Shown: positions 17,857-27,815 of the stretch, one piece after another
Numbering within the stretch: position 1 is the first letter of the stretch
Layout: each line of letters opens with the position of its first letter
NCBI GenBank assembly: GCA_016190245.1
Contig: JACPQY010000085.1
Span: forward strand, 62,001 to 126,000
Source of the DNA: Nitrospirota bacterium
GTDB lineage: Bacteria > JACPQY01
Direction of reading: 5' to 3'
DNA length: 64,000 nt
The notes under the pieces: generated by a model
What the model was told of the DNA's origin: nothing
Databases searched by the model: none
What the model saw: only the letters and a program-made list of their open reading frames with translations
Program-made: the position numbers and the translations under genes

Positions 17857-20800
17857 TCATGGCAGATTGATCACGACGGTTGCGCTCAGCTTCATGGCCG
17901 TCGTCCCATCCCCCACTTGGCCGCTCGTGTTCCCTCCCCAGCACTTGGCCGACCCGTCCGAGAGAGATGCGCACGTGAAGTCGCCTCCTCCCGTCAGCGC
18001 CACCACGCCGGAGAGGCCGGTCACGGACACCGCGGTGTTGCGGTCGAGGATCGAGCCGTCCCCGAGCTGGCCGCTGGCGTTGTCCCCCCAGCATTTCGCG
18101 GCCCCACTGGCGTACCACGTGCAGCTATGGTTCTTGCCCGTCACGATCGACCGCACCGTGTTTGCCCCGCTCACCGCCGCCGGCGTGTTCCTCGTGGTGT
18201 TCGTCCCGTCCCCGAGCTGGCCATCCGTGTTCAGCCCCCAGCACTGTGCCGCCGAGGCAGTCGTGGCAAAACACGCGTGATCGCCTCCCGCGGCGATCGC
18301 CCTCACCCCCGTCGGCGAACCGAAGAGCGTCACGGGCGCGTTCTGGTTCACGTTGTCCCCGTTGCCGAGCTGCCCGCTCGCGTTGTAGCCCCAGCACCTC
18401 GGCGTTCCATCCGCGAGGACCGCGCAGGTGTGGTTGTCTCCCGCCGAGAGACCCACGGCCGTCGCGATCACGCTCACCGACACGGGCGTCAAACTCTGGT
18501 TGTTCGTCCCATCCCCGAGCTGCCCGGACGTGTTCAGCCCCCAGCACTTGATCGTGCCGTCATAGATCAAGGCGCACGTGTGGCTGCCTCCGGCCGCGAT
18601 CGCCGCGACCTTCGAGAGCGACGTGGCGCACGTCCCCACGTCACACACCGCCACGGGACTCGTCCCCTCCGTCGTCGAATTGTCCCCCAACTGGCCGTTC
18701 GTGTTCTTGCCGAAGCATTTCACGGTCCCACCGGCCACGAGAACGCACGTGTGTGAGCCTCCGCCCGCCACCGACAGGACATTCGCCAACGTCGAGATGT
18801 TGAGCGGCACGGAGCTGTTCGTCGTGCTCCCGATCCCGAGCTGACCGTTCCCGCCCAGCCCCCAGCATCGCACCTTCCCCTCCGTCACGACGGCGCACGC
18901 GTGACCGTCACCGCCGGTCATTGGCTCTTGGGCCCGCGTAGGGCGGGCTCCCCACCCCGACGCAAGCGCCCGGCTCGGCGAGATCAGCCCCACCGGCCCC
19001 TCGAGGACCGTCACCGCTCCCGGCTGGTACCAGCCGGATCCCGACACCCGCCCCAGGACGCCCGATCCGGCGTCATATCCCCAGCTCTGGAGCGTCCCGT
19101 CCGCCATGAGGGCAAAGCTGTGCTGACTGCCGTTCGAGGCCCCCGCCACCGACGTGAGGGTCAGCACCGCCCCCGACGACTTGCCGCAGGCATTGCCTGC
19201 ACAGTCATCGGGCCCCGTGTTGTTCCCGTTCCCAAGCTGCCCGTAATAGTTCAGCCCCCAGCATCGCTCGGTCCCGTCCGACATCACCGTGCAGGCGTGG
19301 TCGGCACCCCCGCTATCCCCCGTCGCCACCCCCAGCGCACCCGTGCCCGCGCCGAACCCCAGGACGATGGCCGGCGTGTTGGACGACGACGTCCCCCCAT
19401 TCCCCAACTGGCCGTTATTGCTTATTCCCCAGCACCTCGCCCCACCGTCCGAAAGCGTCGCGCACGTGTACCGATTCGCGGCCGCGATCGCCACGACCTT
19501 CGAGAGCGAGGTCCCGCAATCGCTCACGTTGCACACCGCCACGGGGGTCATCTGGCAGGGTTGGCCGTTGCAGTTGCCGCTGGGGTTCCCCTGCCCGAGC
19601 TGGCCCTGGTCATCCCGGCCCCAGCACTTGGCGCCCCCTCCATCAACAGCCGCGCAGGCGTGCTCGGTCCCCGTGCTGATCGCCACGGAAGTGAAGCCCC
19701 CGGAGACCGTGGCCGGGGTGTAGCTGTCGGTCGTGCTCCCGATCCCGAGCTGGCCATAGTAGTTGTCCCCCCAGCAAACCGCCACCCCATTCACCCGCAG
19801 CGCACACGCGTAAAAGCCGCCCACGCTGATCGCTATGGCGTCCGTCAGAGAGCCTTGCACCTGCATCGGCAGCTTCGAACACGCCACGGTGGAACAAGTG
19901 CTCGGCCCCGTGCTGGTCCCGATCCCGAGCTGCCCCTGGTCGTTCCTCCCCCAGCACCAGACCGTGCCATCATGCTTGAGCGCGCAGGTCTCCTTCGCAT
20001 CGTCGCCCCGCCCCGCGAAGACGGCTATCACACCCGTCAAGGACCCCGCACCGCAGCCGGTCGAGGCGCAGACGGTCACCGGCGTCGTCGAGGCCGTCGT
20101 CGAATCGTTGCCGAGTTGGCCGTAGGTATTGCCCCCCCAGCACTTCACGGTCCCGTCCCCCACCAGGGCGCAGGCGTAGGTGTCCGAGCCCGCTCCCCCC
20201 GAACTCATCCCCACCACACTCTGGGTGGAGTGCGTGTAGGCGCTCTTCTCCACCACGTTCGTGTCCACGTTGCCCGCCTCGTCCCGGGCCCGGATCACGA
20301 AGAAATAGCGTGTCCCCACACTTAGGGGCGTGGCCGAATACGATACGGCACCGGCGCTCGTCGTGTAGGTGGCCGTGAAGCTCGAGGCGCACCCCGTGTA
20401 GGTCGTGCTCCAACATATCTGATAGACCATGTTGGCCGCCGAGGTGACGGAATCCGTCGCCGCGCTCCAGGTCAGGTTGATCTGGGTGGACGACACCGCA
20501 CCCGCCGTGGTCGCCCCGCTGAAGGTCGGCGCCGTCCCGTCGTGCACATACGTGACCCCCGTCGAGGGGTTCGAGACATTCCCGGCCGCGTCGGTCGCCT
20601 TGGCCGTGATCGCGTTCGAGGCGTTCAGACTCACCGCCGTGGTCACGGTCACGGAGAACGCCCCGCCGGCATTGGCGCTCCCCGTCCCGATGAGCTCCCC
20701 GTCATCGAAGATCTGGATCGTGGCATTGGCCTCCGCGCTCCCCGTCACCGTGGGCTTGCTGTTGCTGCCCGGGCTCGCGGGACTCGTGGCCAGGCCCGTG

Positions 20801-22899
20801 GGCGCCCCCGGCGCCGTCGTGTCCACCAGGATCCCGTTCGAGGCCACCCATGCCCCGCTGTTCGCAGCCGTGTCGCGCGCCCGGACGCAGTTGTAGTACG
20901 TGGCGCTGTTGACGAGCGTGAGCCCCGTCGTGGTCTTGGCCGTCACCGCCCCCACGTTCACCGCCCCCACCGTCTCCCCACCGCAGGATGTCGAGAGGCT
21001 CAGGTTGTACTCGTAGCTCGCGATCCCGTTCGCGTCCGCGAACCCGCTCCAGGCCGCCGTCATGCTCGCCGTGTTGTTCTGGGCGACGACGTCCGTCGGT
21101 CCCCCGTCCGTGACCGCCCCGCCCGACGGGACCACGTTGTCGTGCACGTAGGTCAGGGTGTTCGAGACCGCCGACACGTTGCCCGCGTTGTCCGCGGCCT
21201 TGGCCGTGATCGCGTTCGAGGCGTTGCCGCTCACCGCCGTCGAGACCACAATCGAGAAGGACCCACCGCTCCCGACCGACCCGGTTCCGATAAGCGCCCC
21301 ATCGTCGAAAATCTGCACCGCGATGTTCGCCTCCGTCGTCCCCGAGACCGTGGGCAGGAGGGAGTTGCCCGGGCTGGACGGGGTCAGGGAGCTTAGGGTC
21401 ACCGCCGGCGCCGTCTTGTCGTTGGTGAGCGGGAGGGCCTGGCTCACGTTGCCGGCCGCGTCCACGGCCACGACGTAGATCTTGTCCGAGGCATCCCCCT
21501 TGTTGTCGCCGATCCCCACGGACGCGAAAGACCCGCTCGCTTGAGCGGTCGTCTCCGCCAACTTGGACGTGAGGAGCGCGTCCTCGTAGATCTTCACCGT
21601 CGCCGAGGTCTCCACGGCGCCCGCCGAACCGCTCACTTGGTCCGACGTGCCCGGCGCGTTCATGGTGACCGTCACTTTCGCCACGTCCGGCGAGCCCGGC
21701 GCGGTCGTGTCCACCGTCCACGTGTGCGCCACGATGGCCGACTCGTTGCCGGCGGGATCTATGGCCTTGACCTGGAGCGTGTGGGAACCGTCGGCAAGAC
21801 CGGCCAACGCATAGGGCGAGGTGCAGGCCGAGAAAACTCCGCCGTCGAGCGCACAATTGGTCCCACAATTGAGCTCGCTGCACGAGAACGTGAACGAGGC
21901 GCTGTTGGAGGCCACGATCGCGCCGGGACCCCCCGTCACGGTCGTTGTGGGCGCCGCCGTGTCAATCGTCCACGTGTAGCTGACCGGTGTGGAATCGGCC
22001 ACGCCGTCCGCCGAAACACCCCGCGCTTGGAACGTGTGCTTGCCCTGGGGCAGGCCCTCGTGGAGGCTGGGCGACTTGCAGTCGGCGAACCCCGCGCCGT
22101 CCAGATTGCACTGCGTGGAGACACCCGTGGTCGTGAACCGGAATGTGGCCGAGGTCGAGTTGGTCAGCGCAGGCGGCTTCGCCTGGAGGCTCGTCTCGGG
22201 CTCGGAGCCCGCGGCCACCGTGGGCGGGGTGATGACCGCGCCCGTGACCGGGTCCACCAGAGTCGTCCCCGCAGTGGTCGTCTGGCCTGAGGAAATGGCG
22301 CCCTGGAACGCGTCCGTGAGGGTGGATGAGGCCTGCGTCACCTGCTCAGCCGTGGGCTTGCTGAGCGCGTTCTGGGGATCCGTGCCCAGGATCAGCTCGA
22401 TGAAGTTTGCAATGGTGTCTCCATCGTCATCTGCGATGACCACGCCCGAGGCGTCGAGCAGAATGAGAACGTCGGAGCCGGAGAAATCGATCACACCGGT
22501 CGCGGTGAGAATGAGAGTGCCGCTTTTGTCGATCACATAGACCTCGAAGGTCACCTGGGAGGCTTGGCGGCGCGGGCTGCCTCTGACACCCGCGGCATCG
22601 AGGGCCACTTCCTCAGGCAGTGCGAGCGACAGCGCAGCCCCCGAGTCTGATTCCGCCATCGTCAGGGCCAAGCCCTCACCCACGGTGCGACCGTTCACCG
22701 AGATCGTGGCCGTGCCGTCGCGCGCCTTCACGGCGCCCGCCACTTCAACAGCGACGGGAATGGCGATCGTAAGCGTTTCCTCTTCGCCCGATCCCTTCTT
22801 CTTGCAGCCAGGGCCGGCCACGAGAAGCAGGCACAAAGCTGAAAGCAACAAGCGAACGAAAGATGGAACGTGGTTGGACGGATGAGACGAACGCAGCAT
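17857..22899 (-). CDS. RCC1-repeat surface lipoprotein (1,680 aa)
   Basis: I start at the ATG at 22899 because GGAGGGG lies six bases upstream and a signal peptide with lipobox Cys32 (VAGPGC) follows. In order: a conserved N-terminal region; 'CNLDG-GF-DC' and 'CALDGGVFSAC' modules; Ig-like repeats each starting 'NDKTAPAVTLSS' or 'DTTAPGAPTGL'; an FnIII-like domain; and about 20 RCC1 repeats ('CWG-N-GQLG'), enough for more than two seven-bladed propellers. The protein is probably anchored in the outer membrane and exposed. It is a close paralogue of the partial gene at the window start. A consensus promoter with a palindrome at its -10 lies between it and the XRE gene. Confidence 0.88.
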   Translation of the reverse strand: MLRSSHPSNHVPSFVRLLLSALCLLLVAGPGCKKKGSGEEETLTIAIPVAVEVAGAVKARDGTATISVNGRTVGEGLALTMAESDSGAALSLALPEEVALDAAGVRGSPRRQASQVTFEVYVIDKSGTLILTATGVIDFSGSDVLILLDASGVVIADDDGDTIANFIELILGTDPQNALSKPTAEQVTQASSTLTDAFQGAISSGQTTTAGTTLVDPVTGAVITPPTVAAGSEPETSLQAKPPALTNSTSATFRFTTTGVSTQCNLDGAGFADCKSPSLHEGLPQGKHTFQARGVSADGVADSTPVSYTWTIDTAAPTTTVTGGPGAIVASNSASFTFSCSELNCGTNCALDGGVFSACTSPYALAGLADGSHTLQVKAIDPAGNESAIVAHTWTVDTTAPGSPDVAKVTVTMNAPGTSDQVSGSAGAVETSATVKIYEDALLTSKLAETTAQASGSFASVGIGDNKGDASDKIYVVAVDAAGNVSQALPLTNDKTAPAVTLSSLTPSSPGNSLLPTVSGTTEANIAVQIFDDGALIGTGSVGSGGSFSIVVSTAVSGNASNAITAKAADNAGNVSAVSNTLTYVHDNVVPSGGAVTDGGPTDVVAQNNTASMTAAWSGFADANGIASYEYNLSLSTSCGGETVGAVNVGAVTAKTTTGLTLVNSATYYNCVRARDTAANSGAWVASNGILVDTTAPGAPTGLATSPASPGSNSKPTVTGSAEANATIQIFDDGELIGTGSANAGGAFSVTVTTAVSLNASNAITAKATDAAGNVSNPSTGVTYVHDGTAPTFSGATTAGAVSSTQINLTWSAATDSVTSAANMVYQICWSTTYTGCASSFTATYTTSAGAVSYSATPLSVGTRYFFVIRARDEAGNVDTNVVEKSAYTHSTQSVVGMSSGGAGSDTYACALVGDGTVKCWGGNTYGQLGNDSTTASTTPVTVCASTGCGAGSLTGVIAVFAGRGDDAKETCALKHDGTVWCWGRNDQGQLGIGTSTGPSTCSTVACSKLPMQVQGSLTDAIAISVGGFYACALRVNGVAVCWGDNYYGQLGIGSTTDSYTPATVSGGFTSVAISTGTEHACAAVDGGGAKCWGRDDQGQLGQGNPSGNCNGQPCQMTPVAVCNVSDCGTSLSKVVAIAAANRYTCATLSDGGARCWGISNNGQLGNGGTSSSNTPAIVLGFGAGTGALGVATGDSGGADHACTVMSDGTERCWGLNYYGQLGNGNNTGPDDCAGNACGKSSGAVLTLTSVAGASNGSQHSFALMADGTLQSWGYDAGSGVLGRVSGSGWYQPGAVTVLEGPVGLISPSRALASGWGARPTRAQEPMTGGDGHACAVVTEGKVRCWGLGGNGQLGIGSTTNSSVPLNISTLANVLSVAGGGSHTCVLVAGGTVKCFGKNTNGQLGDNSTTEGTSPVAVCDVGTCATSLSKVAAIAAGGSHTCALIYDGTIKCWGLNTSGQLGDGTNNQSLTPVSVSVIATAVGLSAGDNHTCAVLADGTPRCWGYNASGQLGNGDNVNQNAPVTLFGSPTGVRAIAAGGDHACFATTASAAQCWGLNTDGQLGDGTNTTRNTPAAVSGANTVRSIVTGKNHSCTWYASGAAKCWGDNASGQLGDGSILDRNTAVSVTGLSGVVALTGGGDFTCASLSDGSAKCWGGNTSGQVGDGTTAMKLSATVVINLP

Positions 22900-23010
22900 G
22901 TGACTCCCCTCCTCACTCATGCGGGACGACAACATGGGACCAGAGGTACCCCTTTCACTCGCCACCCTCTGAAACCCCACTCTGGCCCAGGTGACTTGCG
23001 ACTTGTGATT

Positions 23011-23039
23011 TCCATAGAATATGGCATCTTATTTGTCAA
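23011..23039 (-). promoter_or_regulatory. promoter of the RCC1 gene with overlapping palindrome
   Basis: On the minus strand TTGACA (23039-23034) and TATGGA (23016-23011) are 17 bases apart. The perfect palindrome CCATA-gaa-TATGG (23012-23024) covers the -10 box and is a likely operator for the divergent XRE regulator. Confidence 0.6.
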
Positions 23040-23092
23040 GTTAGCTCACCTTTTGGACCCTTCCAAAAGCGCGGGAAGGATGGTGATGGTTG

Positions 23093-23515
23093 ATGGATGA
23101 TCGGAGCAAGCGGCGGAGACGCCACCCGCCTCGGACCGTGACGGTCAAACCCACTGAACTGGGCCTTCGGCTCGGCGCCCGCATCAGGGCGTTGCGCGAG
23201 CGGGGCGGGGTCACGCAGGTGCAGCTTGCGGAACGCGCAAGCATCGGCATCGAGACCGTCAGCCGCCTCGAGCGGGGCATCGAGAACCCCACGATCGGGA
23301 TCCTCGAGACGGTCTGCCGGGCGCTGAACGTGGACATCCACGAATTGTTCGAGCGGGCGTATTCGGTTGAGGAGTACATCCGGAAGCAGGAGGTGCGCCA
23401 GATCGCCGAGAGGCTCGGGGGGGCCACCCCTGCCGAGCTTGCCGCCTTCCGCACCCTGGCCAATGGGATCCGTACGCGGGGCTCGAAGCCATACCGGCAA
23501 CGGCGCTCGCGGTAG
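23093..23515 (+). CDS. XRE-family transcriptional regulator
   Basis: 140 residues with a basic N-terminal tail and an HTH_3 domain at about residues 25-80 ('RIRALRERGGVTQVQLAERASIGIETVSRLERG'), then a short helical C-terminus. Such proteins bind palindromes near their own promoter. The gene is divergent from the large RCC1 gene, and a 13-bp palindrome lies between them, so regulation of the RCC1 gene is a reasonable inference. The ATG at 23093 is preferred over a TTG one codon upstream. Confidence 0.85.
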   Translation: MDDRSKRRRRHPPRTVTVKPTELGLRLGARIRALRERGGVTQVQLAERASIGIETVSRLERGIENPTIGILETVCRALNVDIHELFERAYSVEEYIRKQEVRQIAERLGGATPAELAAFRTLANGIRTRGSKPYRQRRSR

Positions 23516-23656
23516 AGTCCAGCCCCGCAGAATCCCCCGTTCCCATCTTTTTCAGGCCCTCTGAGCAACCCCATATCATTTGCCCCTATTAACATTAGAC
23601 TCCTGAGACCCGCGTTTTGTTCCAATGTGGACTCGGCCACTCTTCATCAGCCCCCC

Positions 23657-24056
23657 TCACTGAGCCACCGCGGCCACCTGCACCGGAGTGGCCGACTGGG
23701 TGGTGCCTTCATCGCCCAGTTCGCCGTGGTCGCTGTCCCCCCAGCACCGAGCACTCCCGTCCGACAAGACAGTGCAGGTGTGCAGATTCCCCGCCGCAAT
23801 GCCCACAGCCGATGAAAGTCCCACAACCGGGGCAGCAATGGGGAAACTGGTCAACTCAATCAACTTGGCAAACTGGTAAGATGGGACCATGGCACCAGTG
23901 AGAGCCCCCGTTCCCAACTGGCCGACCACGTTGCCACCCCAACACCGAACCGTCCCATCCGAAATGAGCGCGCAACTGTAGTCGCTGCCCACGGCGATTG
24001 CCTTCGCACGGGAAACGCCCGCGACCGTGGCCGGCACTTTGGAGTACGTCCGCAGG
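23657..24056 (-). pseudogene. RCC1-repeat gene remnant cut by a transposase element
   Basis: The last 130 codons of an RCC1-type protein remain ('CALISDGTVRCWGGNVVGQLG', 'SARCWGDSDHGELGD'). At 24057 the reading frame enters the inverted repeat of the REP-associated transposase element. No RCC1 sequence continues on the other side of the element, where the FG-GAP gene ends at 24798, so the 5' part was lost. Confidence 0.75.
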
Positions 24057-24792
24057 GAAAAGGGGACATTCCTATTTTTCACGGCAGCAGCCTCGGGCGA
24101 CCCCGCGGCCGAAGGCTGGACTCCAACCCCAGATGCGCTGCGGTCACGAGCACCCAGTCCCGGCGACCGAACGGAGTTCCCTTGTTTACACATGTGCGCA
24201 CGCGATCCAACTCCCCAGGCGCGAACGGCGTGTTGACCCAATCCGCCCAGCTGGCGGGCCACACCACTGGACCTCCATCCAGCTCGATGTGGTTTCGGAC
24301 GCCCAGACGAACGCCGCTGCTGGACCACTCCCACTCACTGGCCCTCCTGACCAAGCCCGCCCGAACCGGGTTCCGCTCGATATAGCGAGCCGCGACAAGA
24401 AGATGCCCGTCCTGCTGAATCGGAAAGGCCTTGAACCGGCCCTGCCAAATCCGGCCGCTCGTACCGTAATGCTTGTTGTACCGGCAGACGTGTGTCGTGA
24501 GCAGCCAGTGCATGTAGCGGCTCAGGTCGTCATCACCGTGAGGCCAGAGCAGGAGATGAAAATGATTTGGCATCAGGCAATACGCCAACAATCGCATGCC
24601 CACGCGAGCCCCAGCCTCTCTGAGGAGTTCAACAAAAGCCTGGTAATCGTCGCAATTGTGGAAAATCTCGCGGCGACCGTTTCCGCGATTGATCACGTGG
24701 TAGCAGATGTCACCCACGCAGGCCCGTGAGGTTCGAGGCATCAGGATCGCTCTACTCCGCGTCTTGTCGAAAAATAGGAATGTCCCCTTTTC
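24057..24792. mobile_element. REP-associated tyrosine transposase element with perfect 24-bp inverted ends
   Basis: GAAAAGGGGACATTCC and the bases up to 24080 are repeated as an exact inverted copy at 24769-24792. The 736-bp unit holds one transposase gene. It interrupts the RCC1 remnant. Such symmetric ends are usual for REP-bordered RAYT genes. Confidence 0.85.
24079..24741 (-). CDS. REP-associated tyrosine transposase (Y1/IS200-like)
   Basis: 220 residues of the TnpA_REP family: 'CYHVINRGNGRREIF' near the start, the HUH metal motif in 'MPNHFHLLLWP', and the catalytic Tyr region 'ARYIERNPVRAGLV'. The enzyme cuts and joins single-stranded DNA at REP-like hairpins. The gene is complete, and its stop lies just inside the left inverted repeat. 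The palindromic elements scattered through this window are possible substrates. Confidence 0.9.
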   Translation of the reverse strand: MPRTSRACVGDICYHVINRGNGRREIFHNCDDYQAFVELLREAGARVGMRLLAYCLMPNHFHLLLWPHGDDDLSRYMHWLLTTHVCRYNKHYGTSGRIWQGRFKAFPIQQDGHLLVAARYIERNPVRAGLVRRASEWEWSSSGVRLGVRNHIELDGGPVVWPASWADWVNTPFAPGELDRVRTCVNKGTPFGRRDWVLVTAAHLGLESSLRPRGRPRLLP

Positions 24793-24797
24793 TTCAT

Positions 24798-27700
24798 CTA
24801 GTCCCTCAGCGTGTTCCGATACGCCTCGACGGCGCGGTCGGCGCGGCCGGCCACGACGGCGTCGGGAGCACCATCGCCATCGAGATCGCCCAGCTTCAAC
24901 TCGTGGGCGCCCGAGGCGACCGATTCGAAGAAGGGGCGACAGTAGCGCCCGCCGCCGAGCGATTTGAGGAGCATCAACTCATCGCCTTTCCCGCGCCGCC
25001 CCCCGGCGCCGACGACGGCCAGGAGGTCGCCGCGCCCATCCGCATCGAGATCCGCCTGTTGCAGGGCCAAAATGGGAGCCTCGATCTCCCGGCTCCGAAG
25101 GAGCGTGATAGGGGGCGCCGACCCCGGTGCAGGGTTGTAGAAGAGCAGGTGCCCGCTGTGCGTCCCCACGATGACCTCGCTCTTTCCGTCGCCGTCCGTG
25201 TCCCCCGCCGCCAGCGCCGAGGGCACACCCGGAAGCTTGAGAGCCATGGGCGCGCCATACGACCCGGTGGCGGGATCTCCCAGGGCGATGGAAAGCGACG
25301 AGGTGATCGGGTGGATCGCGAGGAGGTCCTTCTTGCCATCGCCATCCACGTCCAGGAAGAGTTGACCTTCCGGATCGGGCAGGGTCGTGGCGCTGCGGGC
25401 CGTGAACGCGCCCCCTGAGTTGAGGAACCACGTGACCTTGTCCTTCGCCGGAATCACATGGGCGAGGTCGAGCCTTCCGTCGCCGTCCAGATCCGCCGCC
25501 GTCAGCGCCAGACCGTTCTTCTCCGTCGAGAGGCTCGCGATGGATTGGTACGTGTCACCCCGCACGAGCAGGACCGAGCCTTCGTCCAGCAGCACGGCAA
25601 GGTCTTCCACCGTGCCGCCGGTGAGAGGACCCGCGCCGAGGGAGGAGCCGGCGGAGGTGGTGGTGAGGGTGTCCACCACTCCGAGGAGGTTCCCCACGGA
25701 GCCGAGCCCGTAGGCGTAGATCTTCTTGTTCGCGAGGTCCGAGACGTGAACGCGCGCCACCCGCCCTCGCTCGGAGATCAGGCCCACGGCCACGGGGTCC
25801 GGCTGGGGATCGGTGACAAACGCGGTGGAGAGATGGCCGCTCGATTGCCGATAGACCGCAAGCTTCTCCGATGTGAGCGCCACCACCTCGGACGTGCCGT
25901 TGCCATCGAGATCCGCCATCGCCAACGATTCTGCGGGGCCGAATGCAGACGCGGCGGAGCCCGTCACGGTGGTCTGCACCATGCCGATGGGCTTGAGGGC
26001 GGCGCTGATGAGCATGGACCGAATCACCGCTCCGCCGTTTTCCAAGAAAACGAGGTCCTCGATGCCGTCGGTGTTAAGGTGACCGATAACGGGTCGCTCG
26101 GGTGCGTCCAGCCCCTCTTGGATCGTCGGCGTTTGGAAAAGGCCCTCCGGTTCCATCTCGAGGATTCGAAGTTCGCTCTCCGAGAGGGCGATGATCTCGG
26201 GCGCGGCGTCGCCATCGAGGTCGGCCCCAAGAATCTCCGTGAGCGGCGGAAGGCCGCTCTCTCTACGAACGAATTCGTAGCGGCCGTCCTTCTTGGGCGA
26301 ATCGAAAACGTTGAGAGCGCCCTCGAGCAGCGAGGCCGTGCCGAACACGAGCTCGGTCACGCCGTCCTGGTCGTAGTCCACCGCGGCGACACCGATCACG
26401 CCCGAGAGGCCCGTGCGGGTTGAGGCCAGCGGCGTGAGGAGCAAACCCTTGGTCGCATCGTAGCGGCCCTTGGCGGTGAGGATCGTCGCGGTGCGCAGGT
26501 CCACCCCCACGAAGTCGTAGAGGCCGTCGGCATCAACGTCCGTCCACTCTGCCGGCATCAACAGCGTGCCGGGGTTCTCGCGCACGGGATGTTCCTTGCC
26601 CGCGAACGGACGCCCGTTGGAATCCACGCGAGACGAGAGGGCGATGTAGGGTCCCCTCAGCCCGGCCGCGGTCAGGATGGCATCGCGGACGCCGTCCGAA
26701 TCCACATCGAAATACACAACCTGTTCGGGGGCCCCCACGTCGAGGTCGAGCCGGTCGAGGTGTGTGGCCAGCCGGGTGAGCGTGGGCGCTTCGAGCAGCC
26801 AGAGCCGGCTTGAGGCCGCCGAGACCATCATGAGTTCCTCCCGACCGTCGAGGTTCACGTCCGTGCCCGTGGCGCGGGCCTCACCCGAGGGGTAGATCCC
26901 CAGGTCCGTGGTCCACAAACGTTCGAGGGGGCGGACGCCCTTCACCTCGATCGTCAGCGGGAGCCCGCCAAAATCCGGCTTCTCCCCCTTGGGCCCGCGC
27001 AGCTTCACGCCGTCTTCGGTGAGCTTGAGAGTGAGCGACCGGCCGGAGAGAGACGGCCCGGCGCAATCCGCCTCGACCGCGATCACGAACCCGGTTGCGC
27101 CGCCGCTGAGCGAGATTTCCTCCCCCTCCCCCTCGCGCACGAGGCGCAAGCGGAACTTTCCTTCGCCGGTCGGCTGCGGCGCGATCTCGCCGAGCTTGAT
27201 GTCCCCCTCGGAAACGGCGTGGTCTCCATCCACATCCTGGTAAAGGAAGACACGCGTCACCGCCCCCAGCGCCGCCGAATCCGAGCCCTCCACCTCGAGT
27301 TCGACGCCCCGGAAGAGGAGCGGTGAGTTGGCGTTGATCTCGAAGGCGAGCAGCGTGCCCACCCCAGAGAAGGCGCTCACCTTGGAGGAATCGGAAGCCA
27401 CGCGGATGTTGCCCGCCTGCGGGATGGTATTGATCAAGCGGAGGGCGTAGGTCTCTCGCACTTCGAAAGTGCCCGCGCCACCGACGCGCACCACCAGACG
27501 GACGGGATACGTCCCGTCCGGGTTGGTGTTCTTCTGGCTGAGAATGTAACCGACCTCGTACCTGCCGTCCGGGAGGGCCTGGATGGTGACGGCATCCGCG
27601 GCGTACCCCGTGTCAACGGCTGAGAAGTCCGCCTGGACGGACCCCTCTTGCGGCGCGAGGCCGGAGAGACCGAGGTCGAGCGTGAGAACCACCCGATCCC

Positions 27701-27815
27701 CGTTGCGCACTTCGGAGGGCCCCGTCACGGTGATGGCGGGACCGATGGGAGCCTCCTGGGCCTGTTCGCAGGCGACTGCAAGTGCGAGCAGAACAGCGAG
27801 CGACCCCCTCTTCAT
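24798..27815 (-). CDS. FG-GAP/VCBS repeat lipoprotein
   Basis: 1,005 residues with signal peptide and lipobox (LALAVAC, Cys16). Residues 25-120 form an Ig-like domain and about 130-290 a beta-rich domain. From residue 300 onward there are many FG-GAP-type units with Ca-binding 'DLDGDGxxD' loops ('DVDSDGVRD', 'DLDGNGTSE', 'DTDGDGKSE'), which fold as a beta-propeller. It is likely surface-exposed and Ca-binding. It ends just before the transposase element, and its own C-terminus appears intact. Confidence 0.88.
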   Translation of the reverse strand: MKRGSLAVLLALAVACEQAQEAPIGPAITVTGPSEVRNGDRVVLTLDLGLSGLAPQEGSVQADFSAVDTGYAADAVTIQALPDGRYEVGYILSQKNTNPDGTYPVRLVVRVGGAGTFEVRETYALRLINTIPQAGNIRVASDSSKVSAFSGVGTLLAFEINANSPLLFRGVELEVEGSDSAALGAVTRVFLYQDVDGDHAVSEGDIKLGEIAPQPTGEGKFRLRLVREGEGEEISLSGGATGFVIAVEADCAGPSLSGRSLTLKLTEDGVKLRGPKGEKPDFGGLPLTIEVKGVRPLERLWTTDLGIYPSGEARATGTDVNLDGREELMMVSAASSRLWLLEAPTLTRLATHLDRLDLDVGAPEQVVYFDVDSDGVRDAILTAAGLRGPYIALSSRVDSNGRPFAGKEHPVRENPGTLLMPAEWTDVDADGLYDFVGVDLRTATILTAKGRYDATKGLLLTPLASTRTGLSGVIGVAAVDYDQDGVTELVFGTASLLEGALNVFDSPKKDGRYEFVRRESGLPPLTEILGADLDGDAAPEIIALSESELRILEMEPEGLFQTPTIQEGLDAPERPVIGHLNTDGIEDLVFLENGGAVIRSMLISAALKPIGMVQTTVTGSAASAFGPAESLAMADLDGNGTSEVVALTSEKLAVYRQSSGHLSTAFVTDPQPDPVAVGLISERGRVARVHVSDLANKKIYAYGLGSVGNLLGVVDTLTTTSAGSSLGAGPLTGGTVEDLAVLLDEGSVLLVRGDTYQSIASLSTEKNGLALTAADLDGDGRLDLAHVIPAKDKVTWFLNSGGAFTARSATTLPDPEGQLFLDVDGDGKKDLLAIHPITSSLSIALGDPATGSYGAPMALKLPGVPSALAAGDTDGDGKSEVIVGTHSGHLLFYNPAPGSAPPITLLRSREIEAPILALQQADLDADGRGDLLAVVGAGGRRGKGDELMLLKSLGGGRYCRPFFESVASGAHELKLGDLDGDGAPDAVVAGRADRAVEAYRNTLRD

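Noticed and set aside
16142-18118. A 658-codon minus-strand frame across the retropepsin genes
   Set aside because: It runs through tandem repeats and opposite two paralogous genes whose sequences match each other in the other strand.
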